In this document: one piece after another, positions 18,296 through 26,589 of the stretch | How positions within the stretch are numbered: position 1 is the first letter of the stretch | How the letters are laid out: the number at the start of each line of letters is the position of its first letter | Assembly (NCBI GenBank): GCA_947463325.1 | Contig: CANHQT010000011.1 | Location: 1 to 57,546, forward strand | Origin: Sphingomonadaceae bacterium | GTDB lineage: Bacteria > Pseudomonadota > Alphaproteobacteria > Sphingomonadales > Sphingomonadaceae | Reading direction: 5' to 3' | Length of the DNA stretch: 57,546 nucleotides | Made by a program: the position numbers and the translations under genes | Notes under the pieces: generated by a model | Databases searched by the model: none | Told to the model about the DNA's origin: nothing | The model's input: the letters and a program-made list of their open reading frames with translations, nothing else

Positions 18296-20065
18296 TCAGG
18301 CCGCCAGATCATAGGGCTGGATGTCGCCTGACAGATACAGGTTGCGGGCCTTGGACCGGCTGAGCTTGCCTGAACTGGTGCGCGGCAGCGTGCGTGGCGG
18401 GATCAATTCGACGATGCACTGCATCCCCGTAATTGCCCGTACTCGCTCGCGAATTTCGCCATGCAGCCGCCGGCGTTCGGCCGGATCGCTGGTCCGGCAG
18501 TGGACCAGCACCGCCGGCGTTTCCTCGCCGCCGGGCGGCGTGATGGCAAAGGCGGCGATGTCGCCCGGCTTGAACCCCGGCAATTGTTCCACCGCCCATT
18601 CAATATCCTGCGGCCAGTGATTCTTGCCGTTGATGATGATCATGTCCTTGGCGCGACCGACGATGTAGATGTAGCCGTCGGAAATGTAGCCCATGTCCCC
18701 GGTGTCCAGCCAACCGTCCGCCATGCAGGCAGCGGTGGATTCCTCGTCGCGGAAATAGCCGACCATCAGCGACGGGCCGGTGCACCACACTTTGCCGATT
18801 TGCCGTTCGGGCAGGATGTTGCCGGCCTCGTCACGGATCTCGATTGCCATGTCGCGCGCGGGCTTGCCGCAGTTGACGATTGCGCGCCAGCGCTGGGGCC
18901 GGTCTTTGCGGCTCTCGCCGCCGGAAAGCTGTGCTTCTTCAACCAGTTCCACGATGATGCCTTCGCCCGGCGGCATGATGGAAACCGCCAGCGTCGCCTC
19001 GGCAAGGCCATAGCTCGGGAGGAAGGCCGATGCCTTGAAACCGGCCTCGGCAAATGTGTCGACGAACCGCTGCATCACGTCCGGCCGGATCATGTCCGCG
19101 CCATTGCCCGCCACGCGCCAGCGCGACAGGTCGAACCGGTCGGCGGGATGGGTTTGGGTGGAAACCCGGCGCGAGCAGATTTCATACCCGAAGGTCGGCG
19201 AATAGGAGAGGGTGGTGCCCGGGTTGCGGCTGATCAGATCAAGCCAGGCGAGCGGCCGGCGCGCGAAATCCTCGGTCTTGAGGTAGTCTGCTGACACCTG
19301 GTTGGCGACCGGGGATAGCAGGCAGCCGACCAGCCCCATGTCATGATACCAGGGCAGCCAGGACACACAGCGGTCACCCGGCTGGACATGCATGCCGTGC
19401 GAATGTGCGGCGAGATTGTTGAGCAGTGCATGGTGCGTCACCGCGACCCCGTGCGGGAAACGCGTCGATCCGCTGCTGTACTGAAGGTAGGCGATATCAT
19501 CGCCGGATGCCTTGGGCAGCGCGCCTTCGCTATAGGGGAGGGCGGCAAAACCGTCCCACGCCAGCCCCTCGACTGACTGGCGCGCTGCGGCCTCGTCCCC
19601 CATCGCCGCGACATCGGGCGGGTAGAACAGCAGCTTTGCGTCACAGCTTTTCAGCTGCACTTCGAGCTGGTCGACATAGGCCCCGCGCCCGCCGAAGCTG
19701 GTCGGCAGTGGCAGCGGCACTGGCCATGCGCCCGCATAGATGGCGCCAAAGAAGAGCGCGGCAAATTCGGCGCTGGTTTCCGCGACCAGAGCAATGCGGT
19801 CGCCGGGTTTGATGCCGTGCGCAATCAGCCGGTGTGCCATGGCAAGCGCGTCGCTGCGCAGCTCGCTATAGGGATAGGGCCGCGCCAGCCGGCCGCGCGC
19901 GTCATGGAAATTGAGGCCGCGCAGGCCGCCCGCCGCATAATCCAGCGCCTCGCCCATCGTCTCGAAGTCCGCGAAACGGCGCGTCTGATGGTCGTCGCTG
20001 GGCGTGGGCTGCAGGCTTGCTGCTGCGGCTGAATCGATGGTCAGGCTGTCAGTCGAAGGACTCAC
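18296..20065 (-). CDS. Fatty acyl-AMP ligase (FAAL)
   Basis: A 589-residue adenylate-forming enzyme of the FAAL type. It has the P-loop AYLQYSSGSTRFPHGVAVTH near residue 192, WLPWYHDMGLVGCLL, SPTFGYEICSRRV, PSYGLAEATLAVS, and DTGDMGYISDGYIYIVGRAKDMIII. The terminal lysine region reads PRTSSGKLSRSKARNLYL. FAALs load fatty acyl-AMP onto acyl-carrier proteins rather than CoA, for complex lipids or polyketides. I place the start at the GTG at 20065 because AAGGGAG lies 7 nt before it; an upstream ATG at 20131 lacks a ribosome site. No PKS or ACP gene is adjacent, so its acceptor is unknown. Confidence 0.9.
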   Translation of the reverse strand: MSPSTDSLTIDSAAAASLQPTPSDDHQTRRFADFETMGEALDYAAGGLRGLNFHDARGRLARPYPYSELRSDALAMAHRLIAHGIKPGDRIALVAETSAEFAALFFGAIYAGAWPVPLPLPTSFGGRGAYVDQLEVQLKSCDAKLLFYPPDVAAMGDEAAARQSVEGLAWDGFAALPYSEGALPKASGDDIAYLQYSSGSTRFPHGVAVTHHALLNNLAAHSHGMHVQPGDRCVSWLPWYHDMGLVGCLLSPVANQVSADYLKTEDFARRPLAWLDLISRNPGTTLSYSPTFGYEICSRRVSTQTHPADRFDLSRWRVAGNGADMIRPDVMQRFVDTFAEAGFKASAFLPSYGLAEATLAVSIMPPGEGIIVELVEEAQLSGGESRKDRPQRWRAIVNCGKPARDMAIEIRDEAGNILPERQIGKVWCTGPSLMVGYFRDEESTAACMADGWLDTGDMGYISDGYIYIVGRAKDMIIINGKNHWPQDIEWAVEQLPGFKPGDIAAFAITPPGGEETPAVLVHCRTSDPAERRRLHGEIRERVRAITGMQCIVELIPPRTLPRTSSGKLSRSKARNLYLSGDIQPYDLAA

Positions 20066-20212
20066 CTGTACGCTCCCTTGATCTGTTCTGGCCGTTGAAA
20101 CGGCAGCAAAATTCGTGCGCCGCACGGGCAATATCCGCCCCGCATAGCGATCTGGGGCCTAACGCGCCACTGGCGTTCAAATTCCGGCCTGACTGTGGCA
20201 AAAGGGCGGCGC

Positions 20213-20773
20213 ATGGATGAAACGGGTGACAGCAATGGCCGGCGGCGCGGCCGCAAACGCCCGGGCAAGCCGCTCGATGCGGCCAGTCTTCCCGAACTCG
20301 CCCTTTTTTATCTGTCGCGCTTTGCCACCAGTCGAACCGGCCTTGAACGCTATCTGGTGCGCAAAATCCGCGAACGCGGCTGGGCGGGGGAGGGTGAGGC
20401 TGATGTGCCCGCGGTCGCCGACCGCATGGTTGCCTTGGGCTATATCGATGATGCCGCCTTTGCCGAGATGAAAACGCGCTCGATGCTGCGGCGGGGGCTC
20501 GGCGGGCGGCGGATCGCGACGCAGATGCGCGCCTCGGGCATAGCCGGTGACGATGTGGCGTGGGCCGATCAGCTGGTCGAGGATGGCCGGATCGCGGCGG
20601 CCTTGCGCCATGCCGAACGCCGCCGTTTCGGCCCCTTTGCCGCCGCCCTCCTCACGGATCGTGCCGCTATCGAACGTGCCGTGGGGTCCTTTGTGCGCGC
20701 CGGCCATGATGCCGCGCTTGCCCGCGCCATCATCCGCCTTGCACCGGGAGAATCGACGGATCAGCTGGACTGA
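20213..20773 (+). CDS. recX: RecX-family regulatory protein
   Basis: A 186-residue, arginine-rich, all-helical protein matching alphaproteobacterial RecX. It shows SLPELALFYLSRFATSRTGLERYLVRKIRERG near the N-terminus and VADRMVALGYIDDAAFAEMKTRSMLRRGLGGRRIATQM. RecX caps RecA filaments and inhibits recombinase activity. recA is not adjacent. The ATG at 20213 is chosen; a GTG 18 bp upstream is the alternative. It is divergent from the FAAL gene across a 147-bp region that should hold both promoters. Confidence 0.82.
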   Translation: MDETGDSNGRRRGRKRPGKPLDAASLPELALFYLSRFATSRTGLERYLVRKIRERGWAGEGEADVPAVADRMVALGYIDDAAFAEMKTRSMLRRGLGGRRIATQMRASGIAGDDVAWADQLVEDGRIAAALRHAERRRFGPFAAALLTDRAAIERAVGSFVRAGHDAALARAIIRLAPGESTDQLD

Positions 20774-20835
20774 GCGCTTGTCGCGGCGTCGCAGAGCCGC
20801 CATGCTCATGCTGTTCGGGGTTTAGAGGATCCGTC

Positions 20836-21321
20836 ATGATTGCCAGCCGCTATCTTCTCGCCTTTGTCTTGCTCTGCGCCATGCCGGTCGTCTCCGCCTG
20901 CAATGCCGGCGCGGCAAGCGGTGCTGCCCAATCACCCGCCGGGCTCGATATCATCACCGTCACCATCACCAGTGGCACGCAGACGCATGAGGTCCGCGCC
21001 GAAGTCGCGCGCACGGCGGCAGAGCAGGCGCGCGGTCTCATGAACCGCAGCAGCCTCGCCGAAGGGGCGGGAATGCTCTTTCCCTTCCCCGAGCCCAAGT
21101 TCGCCTCCTTCTGGATGCGCAACACGCTGATTCCACTCGACATAATCTTCATCCGTAAAGACGGCACGATTGACCGGATCGCTGAAAACACAGTCCCGCA
21201 TGATGAAACGCCGGTGGTCAGCGGCGGCCTGGTTTCGGCGGTGCTTGAACTGCCGGGGGGCACGTCGGCACGCCTCGGCATTGATGAAAGCGCCACTGTG
21301 CGCTGGGATGACGTGCGCTAG
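20836..21321 (+). CDS. DUF192 exported protein, probable lipoprotein
   Basis: A 161-residue protein with a signal sequence (residues 1-21) and a lipobox-like VSAC with Cys22. The mature domain is DUF192: VRAEVARTAAEQARGLMNRSSL, MLFPFPEPKFASFWMRNTLIPLDIIFI, and TVPHDETP. The family is widespread in bacteria and archaea with no established biochemical role. It starts 62 bp after recX on the same strand and is followed by the complex I NDUFA12-like gene. Whether Cys22 is lipidated is inferred only from the motif. Confidence 0.85.
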   Translation: MIASRYLLAFVLLCAMPVVSACNAGAASGAAQSPAGLDIITVTITSGTQTHEVRAEVARTAAEQARGLMNRSSLAEGAGMLFPFPEPKFASFWMRNTLIPLDIIFIRKDGTIDRIAENTVPHDETPVVSGGLVSAVLELPGGTSARLGIDESATVRWDDVR

Positions 21322-21372
21322 CATGTCGAGCGGGCTTGCTGACTGGCGGGCGCGGCGGTAAGCGGCTCGGCC

Positions 21373-21759
21373 ATGTCCGTGCTCGCGAAAATCTTCACCT
21401 GGTGGAATGGTGCCACCATTGGCACCCTGCTCTGGAGCTGGCGCAATGGCGTCAAAGTGGGGGAGGATGCCACCGGCAACCGCTATTTCCGCTCGCGTGA
21501 CGGCAAGCGCCGCTGGGTGATCTATTCAGGCTCCAACGATGCCAGCAATGTGCCGCCCGAATGGCATGGCTGGCTGCATGGCACGCATGATGCGCTGCCC
21601 TCGGAAGGCCTGCCGCCGGTGCGCGACTGGCAGGATGCGCCGCTGCCCAATCTGACTGGCACCACGTCCGCTTATCGTCCGGCCGGTGCGCTGGAACGTG
21701 GCGCGCGCCGTGCTGCGGCCACCGGCGATTATCAGGCGTGGACGCCCGACGCTCCGTGA
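21373..21759 (+). CDS. NDUFA12-like complex I accessory protein
   Basis: A 128-residue protein of the NDUFA12/B17.2 family. Family blocks are FTWWNGATIGTLLWSWRNGVKVGED (residues 8-32), NRYFRSRDGKRRWVIYSG, and PPEWHGWLHGTHDALPSE. In alphaproteobacteria and mitochondria it is an accessory subunit at the hydrophilic arm of NADH:ubiquinone oxidoreductase. The 3' end overlaps the DUF2155 start as GTGA. The NDUFA12-DUF2155-aat neighbourhood recurs in alphaproteobacteria. Confidence 0.92.
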   Translation: MSVLAKIFTWWNGATIGTLLWSWRNGVKVGEDATGNRYFRSRDGKRRWVIYSGSNDASNVPPEWHGWLHGTHDALPSEGLPPVRDWQDAPLPNLTGTTSAYRPAGALERGARRAAATGDYQAWTPDAP

Positions 21760-22406
21760 TCCGGGCAAAGGCCCCTCTGATCGGCGCGGCGCTGGCTGCC
21801 GCGCTGCTGCTTTCCGGCTGTGATCGCCAGGCGGAGGAACCGCCGCCTCCTGCGGAAACGCGCCCGCTGCCCAAGGCGCGCTCGACCGGCGCGGATGATG
21901 TGTATGCCGGCGTCACGCCGATGGAGGAGCGTGTGGCGGTGCTCGGCCTCCTCAACAAGCGCAACGGCCTCGTCCGCGATGTCACACTGAAACCCGGTGA
22001 AAGCATCCGCGTCGGCCGCGCGGTCATCCGCCTGCGCGCCTGTGAACGCACGGCCCAGTGGGAAATGCCCCAGGAAACCGGCGCTTTTGTTCAGCTGATC
22101 GTGCTCGATCACGGGTCGGAGGATTGGCGCCGGGTCTTCTCCGGCTGGCTGTTCAAGGATCGGCCGGAACGCAACATCGTCCAGCACCCGATTTATGACG
22201 TCTTTGTCAAAAGCTGCACGATGAGCTGGCCCGGCGAGGTCGAGGTGCGCGATGATGCGCCCGCCACCCCTGACGCGCCTTCGGCCAACACCGCATCGAG
22301 CGAACCCCAGGCGCCCGCCGCTGAAGGGGATGCGCCTGCTGCTGCCCCGGCCCCCGCTGCTCCGGCACCTGCGCCCGCTGCAAATGCGGATGATACCGCC
22401 GGCTGA
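21756..22406 (+). CDS. DUF2155 lipoprotein
   Basis: A protein of about 216 residues with a lipoprotein signal (IGAALAAALLLSGC) and a DUF2155 domain. The domain includes VAVLGLLNKRNGLVRDVTLKPGES, VIRLRACERTAQWEMPQETGAFVQL, and a VFSGWLFKDRPERN...HPIYDVFVKSC block. The C-terminal 55 residues are Ala/Pro-rich linker-like sequence. Function unknown; probably anchored in the outer or inner membrane facing the periplasm. The GTG at 21756 overlaps the upstream stop; a GTG 18 bp earlier is also possible. Its last 214 bp lie opposite the C-terminal coding region of aat. Confidence 0.88.
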   Translation: MIRAKAPLIGAALAAALLLSGCDRQAEEPPPPAETRPLPKARSTGADDVYAGVTPMEERVAVLGLLNKRNGLVRDVTLKPGESIRVGRAVIRLRACERTAQWEMPQETGAFVQLIVLDHGSEDWRRVFSGWLFKDRPERNIVQHPIYDVFVKSCTMSWPGEVEVRDDAPATPDAPSANTASSEPQAPAAEGDAPAAAPAPAAPAPAPAANADDTAG

Positions 22407-22972
22407 AGCAGCGCCAGATAATCGCTCTGGCTGATCTCCACTGCCCCCATTCGCTGCAGGTGGGGCGTCATGAACTGGCAGTCGAGCAGGGAAAAGCTGC
22501 CGACGCGCAGCCGCGCCACCAGCCATGCCAGCGCCACCTTTGATGCGTCCGTCTCGCGTGAGAACATCGATTCGCCAAAAAATGCGCGGCCCAGCGACAC
22601 GCCATATAGCCCGCCGACCAGCCTCCCGCCCCGCCAGCATTCGATCGAATGGGCGTGGCCCAGCCGGTTGAGCGCAGCATAGCTTTCTTCGATGCTGTGG
22701 TTGATCCAGGTTGATTCCCGCTCCGGTGCAGGGGCCGCACATTCGCGGACGACAGTCCTGAAGTCGCGGTTGGCCGTCACCTCGAACCGATCGGCCCGGA
22801 TCGTCTTGGCGAGCGAGTGGGAGAGGTGGAAACCATCCAGCGGCAGGATCGCCCGCCGCCGAGGCTCCACCCAATAGACAGCGTCATCCTCGCGGCTGTC
22901 GGCCATCGGAAATACGCCCTGGGCATAGGCGGACAGCAAAGTCGCAGGCGGGATGATCGTCGGCTCGGCCAT
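22193..22972 (-). CDS. aat: Leucyl/phenylalanyl-tRNA--protein transferase
   Basis: A 259-residue Aat enzyme, which adds Leu or Phe to N-terminal Arg/Lys of proteins for N-degron turnover by ClpS/ClpAP. Conserved blocks are LLSAYAQGVFPMADS (residues 13-27), YWVEPRRRAILPLDGFHLSHSL, TWINHSIEESYAALNRLGHAHSIE, GGLYGVSLGRAFFGESMFS, and DCQFMTPHLQRMGAVEISQSDYLALL. The catalytic core ends near residue 196. About 60 extra Ala/Gly/Ser-rich residues follow, encoded antisense to the DUF2155 tail; most Aat proteins lack this. The ATG at 22972 (MAEPTIIPP) fits better than one 27 bp upstream. Confidence 0.9.
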   Translation of the reverse strand: MAEPTIIPPATLLSAYAQGVFPMADSREDDAVYWVEPRRRAILPLDGFHLSHSLAKTIRADRFEVTANRDFRTVVRECAAPAPERESTWINHSIEESYAALNRLGHAHSIECWRGGRLVGGLYGVSLGRAFFGESMFSRETDASKVALAWLVARLRVGSFSLLDCQFMTPHLQRMGAVEISQSDYLALLQPAVSSAFAAGAGAGAAGAGAAAGASPSAAGAWGSLDAVLAEGASGVAGASSRTSTSPGQLIVQLLTKTS

Positions 22973-23047
22973 GGCTGCGCGTAGCATTGGCGCGCGCATG
23001 GCCCGCCGTCCAGACCGCTGCGGCGCTCATGCCCTGCTCGTCCGACC

Positions 23048-23064
23048 TGTAAAATTAACCGACA
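23048..23064. promoter_or_regulatory. Imperfect dyad TGT-N11-ACA upstream of the PEP-CTERM-type sugar transferase
   Basis: TGTAAAATTAACCGACA is a 17-bp AT-rich site in the otherwise GC-rich aat/transferase intergenic region, 71 bp before the transferase ATG. It could bind a regulator such as PrsR encoded in the same cluster. I found no clean -24/-12 sigma-54 element next to it, so the assignment is speculative. Confidence 0.3.
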
Positions 23065-23134
23065 CTAAAGGGCCGGGCGATAAGGGGGTGCTCGGGTCAG
23101 TTTTCCGGCCTGCAGCATTTCAAGCGACGGTCGC

Positions 23135-24523
23135 ATGTTCCGCCTGTTCAAACATTATATCCCGCGTGTCGTGCTGCTGATGGCGCTGCTGGATTTTCTT
23201 GCCTTGTTTCTGGCGGCCGAAATCGCATGGGTGCTGCGCGCGACCCAGATCGGGATGGTGGTCGAACCCTTGGTGGAACGCCTCTGGCCGGGCGTGATCT
23301 TTGCCGTCGTGACCCAACTCGGGATGGTTGCGGTCGGCTATTATAGCCCGGAAGCGCTGCAATCAGGCCGCACGTCGCTGATGCGACAGCTCGCGGCGGT
23401 GTCGCTGGCGGTGATCCTGCTGTCGACCCTCTATTTCCTGTTCCCCTCGGTCGCGCTGTGGCGATCGAACCTCGCCTTTGCCATGCCGCTGGCGATCCTG
23501 CTGCCACTTATCCTGCGCAGCATTTTCGCGCTGGCTGTGGGTGTCGATGCCTTCCGCCGCCGCGTGCTCGTGCTTGGCGCGGGCAAGCGCGCCGCGCGCA
23601 TTGCTGATCTCGCGGCCCACCCGCAGGCGCGCTTCTCGATCGCGGGCTTTGTGAACATGACCGATGCCGAACCGGTGGTGCCCGGCGCGGTGCATCGCGC
23701 CAGCCTCGACCTTCTGTCGGACCATGTTGTGGCGCTGGGTGCAGGCGAAGTGGTGCTCGCGCTGGAAGAAAGGCGCGGTGCGCTGCCGCTTGCCGATCTG
23801 CTGCGGGTCAAGACGACTGGCGTCCATGTTAATGAAATATCTAGCTTTCTTGAGCGCGAGACAGGCCGTGTCGATCTCGCCACAGTCAGCCCCAGCTGGT
23901 TCATCTTTTCGGATGGGTTCACTGCCGGCCAGCGTATTTCCAAAGTCGCCAAGCGCTTTTTTGACATCATCGCCAGTGTTGCGGTGCTGCTGTTGATGGC
24001 CCCGCTGTTGCTGCTGGCGGCCATCGCCATCCGCGTCGACAGCAGGGGGCCGGTTTTTTACCGCCAGATTCGCGTCGGCCTCTTCGGGGTGCCCTATCGC
24101 ATCATCAAGCTGCGCAGCATGCGCACCGATGCCGAAGCCGCCGGACAGGCGGTCTGGGCCAGTGAAGATGATCCGCGCATTACCCGCGTCGGCCGTTTTC
24201 TGCGCGCTACGCGCATCGATGAAGTGCCACAGGCATGGAATGTGCTGAAGGGGGAGATGAGCTTCGTCGGCCCGCGTCCCGAACGGCCCGAATTCGTCTC
24301 CGAACTGGAGGCCGCCATCCCTTATTATGCCGAACGACATATGGTGAAACCCGGCCTTACCGGTTGGGCGCAGGTCAATTATCCCTATGGCGCGTCGATA
24401 GAGGATGGTCGGGCAAAGCTCGAATATGACCTCTATTATGTCAAAAATTACACGCCCTTCCTCGACATATTGATCCTGCTTCAGACGATCCGGGTCGTGC
24501 TGTGGCCGGATGGAGCGCGCTGA
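23135..24523 (+). CDS. TIGR03013-type XrtA/PEP-CTERM sugar transferase (undecaprenyl-phosphate glycosylphosphotransferase)
   Basis: A 462-residue polyprenyl-phosphate sugar-phosphate transferase. Four to five N-terminal transmembrane helices (residues 10-130) are followed by a nucleotide-fold region ([17 protein letters not shown]) and the bacterial sugar transferase domain. That domain includes [69 protein letters not shown], and [18 protein letters not shown]. It would start repeat-unit assembly of an exopolysaccharide at the inner membrane. Being followed directly by PrsK and PrsR marks it as the XrtA/PEP-CTERM-associated subtype. Its stop overlaps the prsK start (TGATG). Confidence 0.9.
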   Translation: MFRLFKHYIPRVVLLMALLDFLALFLAAEIAWVLRATQIGMVVEPLVERLWPGVIFAVVTQLGMVAVGYYSPEALQSGRTSLMRQLAAVSLAVILLSTLYFLFPSVALWRSNLAFAMPLAILLPLILRSIFALAVGVDAFRRRVLVLGAGKRAARIADLAAHPQARFSIAGFVNMTDAEPVVPGAVHRASLDLLSDHVVALGAGEVVLALEERRGALPLADLLRVKTTGVHVNEISSFLERETGRVDLATVSPSWFIFSDGFTAGQRISKVAKRFFDIIASVAVLLLMAPLLLLAAIAIRVDSRGPVFYRQIRVGLFGVPYRIIKLRSMRTDAEAAGQAVWASEDDPRITRVGRFLRATRIDEVPQAWNVLKGEMSFVGPRPERPEFVSELEAAIPYYAERHMVKPGLTGWAQVNYPYGASIEDGRAKLEYDLYYVKNYTPFLDILILLQTIRVVLWPDGAR

Positions 24524-26589
24524 TGGACAGCTATGCCATCGCCGCGCTGATCGCGGCCATCCTCTTCTTCGCCTTGGGGCTTGCCACTTTGGTGCGCCGC
24601 TCCGGCCGCGGCATCATCGCGCTGGTCACGGCTTTTGCGCTGACCGCCGTCTGGCTGCTTGCCATCGCGGTGCTCGGCTCTGTTACGGCCGAAGCCAAAG
24701 CGGCAGAGGCGATCCGCAACCTGGGTTGGCTGTGGTTCATGGCGTCGATCGCTGACAGCCGCAGCCGCGAACAGCGCATCAGCGCGGTCGGCTGGATCTA
24801 TATCGGGCTGTTCAGCATCCAATGCCTGCTGGCGACGGTGGTCGTTGTCGCCGCCCAGTTCAACCATCCGCTGACCGGTCTCGAACAGACGATCACCTCA
24901 TTGCAGATGCTGTGCGCAGCAGGCGCTTTGGTGCTGGTCCACAATCTGTTCGAAGCGGGCCGGGCGGATGAACGCAAGGCGCTGACCCTGCCATTGGGCG
25001 CCTTGGCTACCCTCTGGGCCTATGACCTCAACCTTTATGCCATCGGCTATCTCAGTGGCGCGCCGGCTGATCTGCTGCTGATGCTCCGGCCCGAAGCTAT
25101 GATTGCGGTGGCCGTGTTGTTCGGTGTCGATGCGCTGCGACCCTCTGGCCATGGCGTGCGATTGTCCCGGCCGGTCGCGTTCCGCTCGCTCGCGCTGGCG
25201 GCGGTCTCGGGCTGGCTCGCGCTGCTTGCGCTGCTGGCGGCGTTGATGAGCGGTTTTGGCGGGGATTTCGGCGCCCGTGCCCAGGTCGGCGTGCTCGCGG
25301 CGGCGTTGGCCGCCATCGTCCTCACCTTTGCCTCGCCCCGCATCCGGGCGCAGATCCGCGTCTGGACGGTCAAGCATTTCTTCGAGCATCGCTATGACTA
25401 TCGTACTGAATGGCTGCGCTTCACCGCGACGCTTAACCGGCCGGAGGACAGCGGCCTTTCGCTCGACGCGCGTGTCATCAAGGCGCTTGCCGATATTGTC
25501 GAAAGCAGCGGCGGGCAGCTCGTCGCGCGGGATCATGCGGGCGATTATGCCCTTGTCGCGCAATGGCCGGCGGATGGCGAAGGCCGGGCCCAGGACGCCA
25601 ATTGGGCAGACCTCGCGCAATGGCTCGCCAGTGGCCGCATCGTCCAGTTTGATGAGGTGCGTGATGGCGCCGCCCCGGCTGCCGAAATCGCGGCAGTGCC
25701 GCCCCGCCTCGTTACCGATGACCGCGCATGGATCGCCATTCCGCTGATCCACCTCGATTCCGTGGAAGGGATAGCGGTGCTGGATAGGCCGCTCGTCAAC
25801 CGCGCGCTCGACTGGGAGGATTTTGATCTGTTGAAAGTCGCGGGACGGCAGGTGGCGAGCCATCTTGCCGAAGCGCGCGGGTCGGAGGCGCTCGCTGAAA
25901 GCGCGCGCTTTGATGAATTTCACCGTCGCTTCGCCTTCATGATGCATGACGTCAAAAATCTGGCGAGCCAGATGGCGCTGCTCGCGCGCAATGCCGAACG
26001 GCACGGGGATAATCCGGCATTCCGCACCGACATGGTGGCCACGCTCAAACTGTCCGCAGACCGCCTCGGCCAATTGATGCAGCGGCTTAGCCAGCAGGAT
26101 ATGACCCGCCCGGCACGGTGCGCGTCCGTCGATCTCGGCACTGTCGCGCGCAGGGTCGTGTCTGCTCGCCGCGCGCAACATCCGGTGCTGGTCGAAGGCG
26201 AAGCGCCTGCACCGGCCTGGGCCGATGCCGAAACGGTCGAACAATTGCTCGTTCACCTCGTCCAGAATGCGATCGATGCCAGCGCGGCTGATACGCCGGT
26301 CACGCTCCGTCTCGGCGGCGATGGCGACCATGTCACGCTCGCGGTCGAGGATCAGGGCATGGGCATGAGCCCCGCTTTCATCCGCTCGCAACTGTTTCGC
26401 CCGTTCAGTTCGACCAAGGATGGCGGCTTCGGCATCGGCGCCTTTCAGGCCCGGCGCCTGGCAGAGGCGATGGGCGGTTCGCTCACCGTCACCAGCCGCG
26501 AAGGCGAAGGCAGCATATTCACACTCACCCTCTCGCGCGCTGACAGCGTCGGCCGCGATGCACATCTTCAGGACAGCGAGGCAGCATGA
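24523..26589 (+). CDS. prsK: PrsK-type XrtA/PEP-CTERM histidine kinase
   Basis: A 688-residue membrane kinase. Seven to eight hydrophobic helices fill residues 1-270, followed by a GAF-like domain (about 290-450). The H-box is AFMMHDVKNLASQMALLARN with His475, the N-box LLVHLVQNAIDAS, and VEDQGMGMSPAF plus DGGFGIGAFQARRLAEAMGG form the G boxes. This arrangement matches PrsK, the kinase paired with PrsR in PEP-CTERM/exosortase systems. The signal sensed is unknown. I chose the ATG at 24523 because it overlaps the upstream stop by one base; an in-frame start 21 bp earlier is weaker. The response regulator follows with an ATGA overlap. Confidence 0.92.
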   Translation: MDSYAIAALIAAILFFALGLATLVRRSGRGIIALVTAFALTAVWLLAIAVLGSVTAEAKAAEAIRNLGWLWFMASIADSRSREQRISAVGWIYIGLFSIQCLLATVVVVAAQFNHPLTGLEQTITSLQMLCAAGALVLVHNLFEAGRADERKALTLPLGALATLWAYDLNLYAIGYLSGAPADLLLMLRPEAMIAVAVLFGVDALRPSGHGVRLSRPVAFRSLALAAVSGWLALLALLAALMSGFGGDFGARAQVGVLAAALAAIVLTFASPRIRAQIRVWTVKHFFEHRYDYRTEWLRFTATLNRPEDSGLSLDARVIKALADIVESSGGQLVARDHAGDYALVAQWPADGEGRAQDANWADLAQWLASGRIVQFDEVRDGAAPAAEIAAVPPRLVTDDRAWIAIPLIHLDSVEGIAVLDRPLVNRALDWEDFDLLKVAGRQVASHLAEARGSEALAESARFDEFHRRFAFMMHDVKNLASQMALLARNAERHGDNPAFRTDMVATLKLSADRLGQLMQRLSQQDMTRPARCASVDLGTVARRVVSARRAQHPVLVEGEAPAPAWADAETVEQLLVHLVQNAIDASAADTPVTLRLGGDGDHVTLAVEDQGMGMSPAFIRSQLFRPFSSTKDGGFGIGAFQARRLAEAMGGSLTVTSREGEGSIFTLTLSRADSVGRDAHLQDSEAA

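Noticed and set aside
23065-23134. Sigma-54 promoter before the exopolysaccharide cluster
   Set aside because: No GG-N10-GC with flanking TGGCAC/TTGC similarity could be found.
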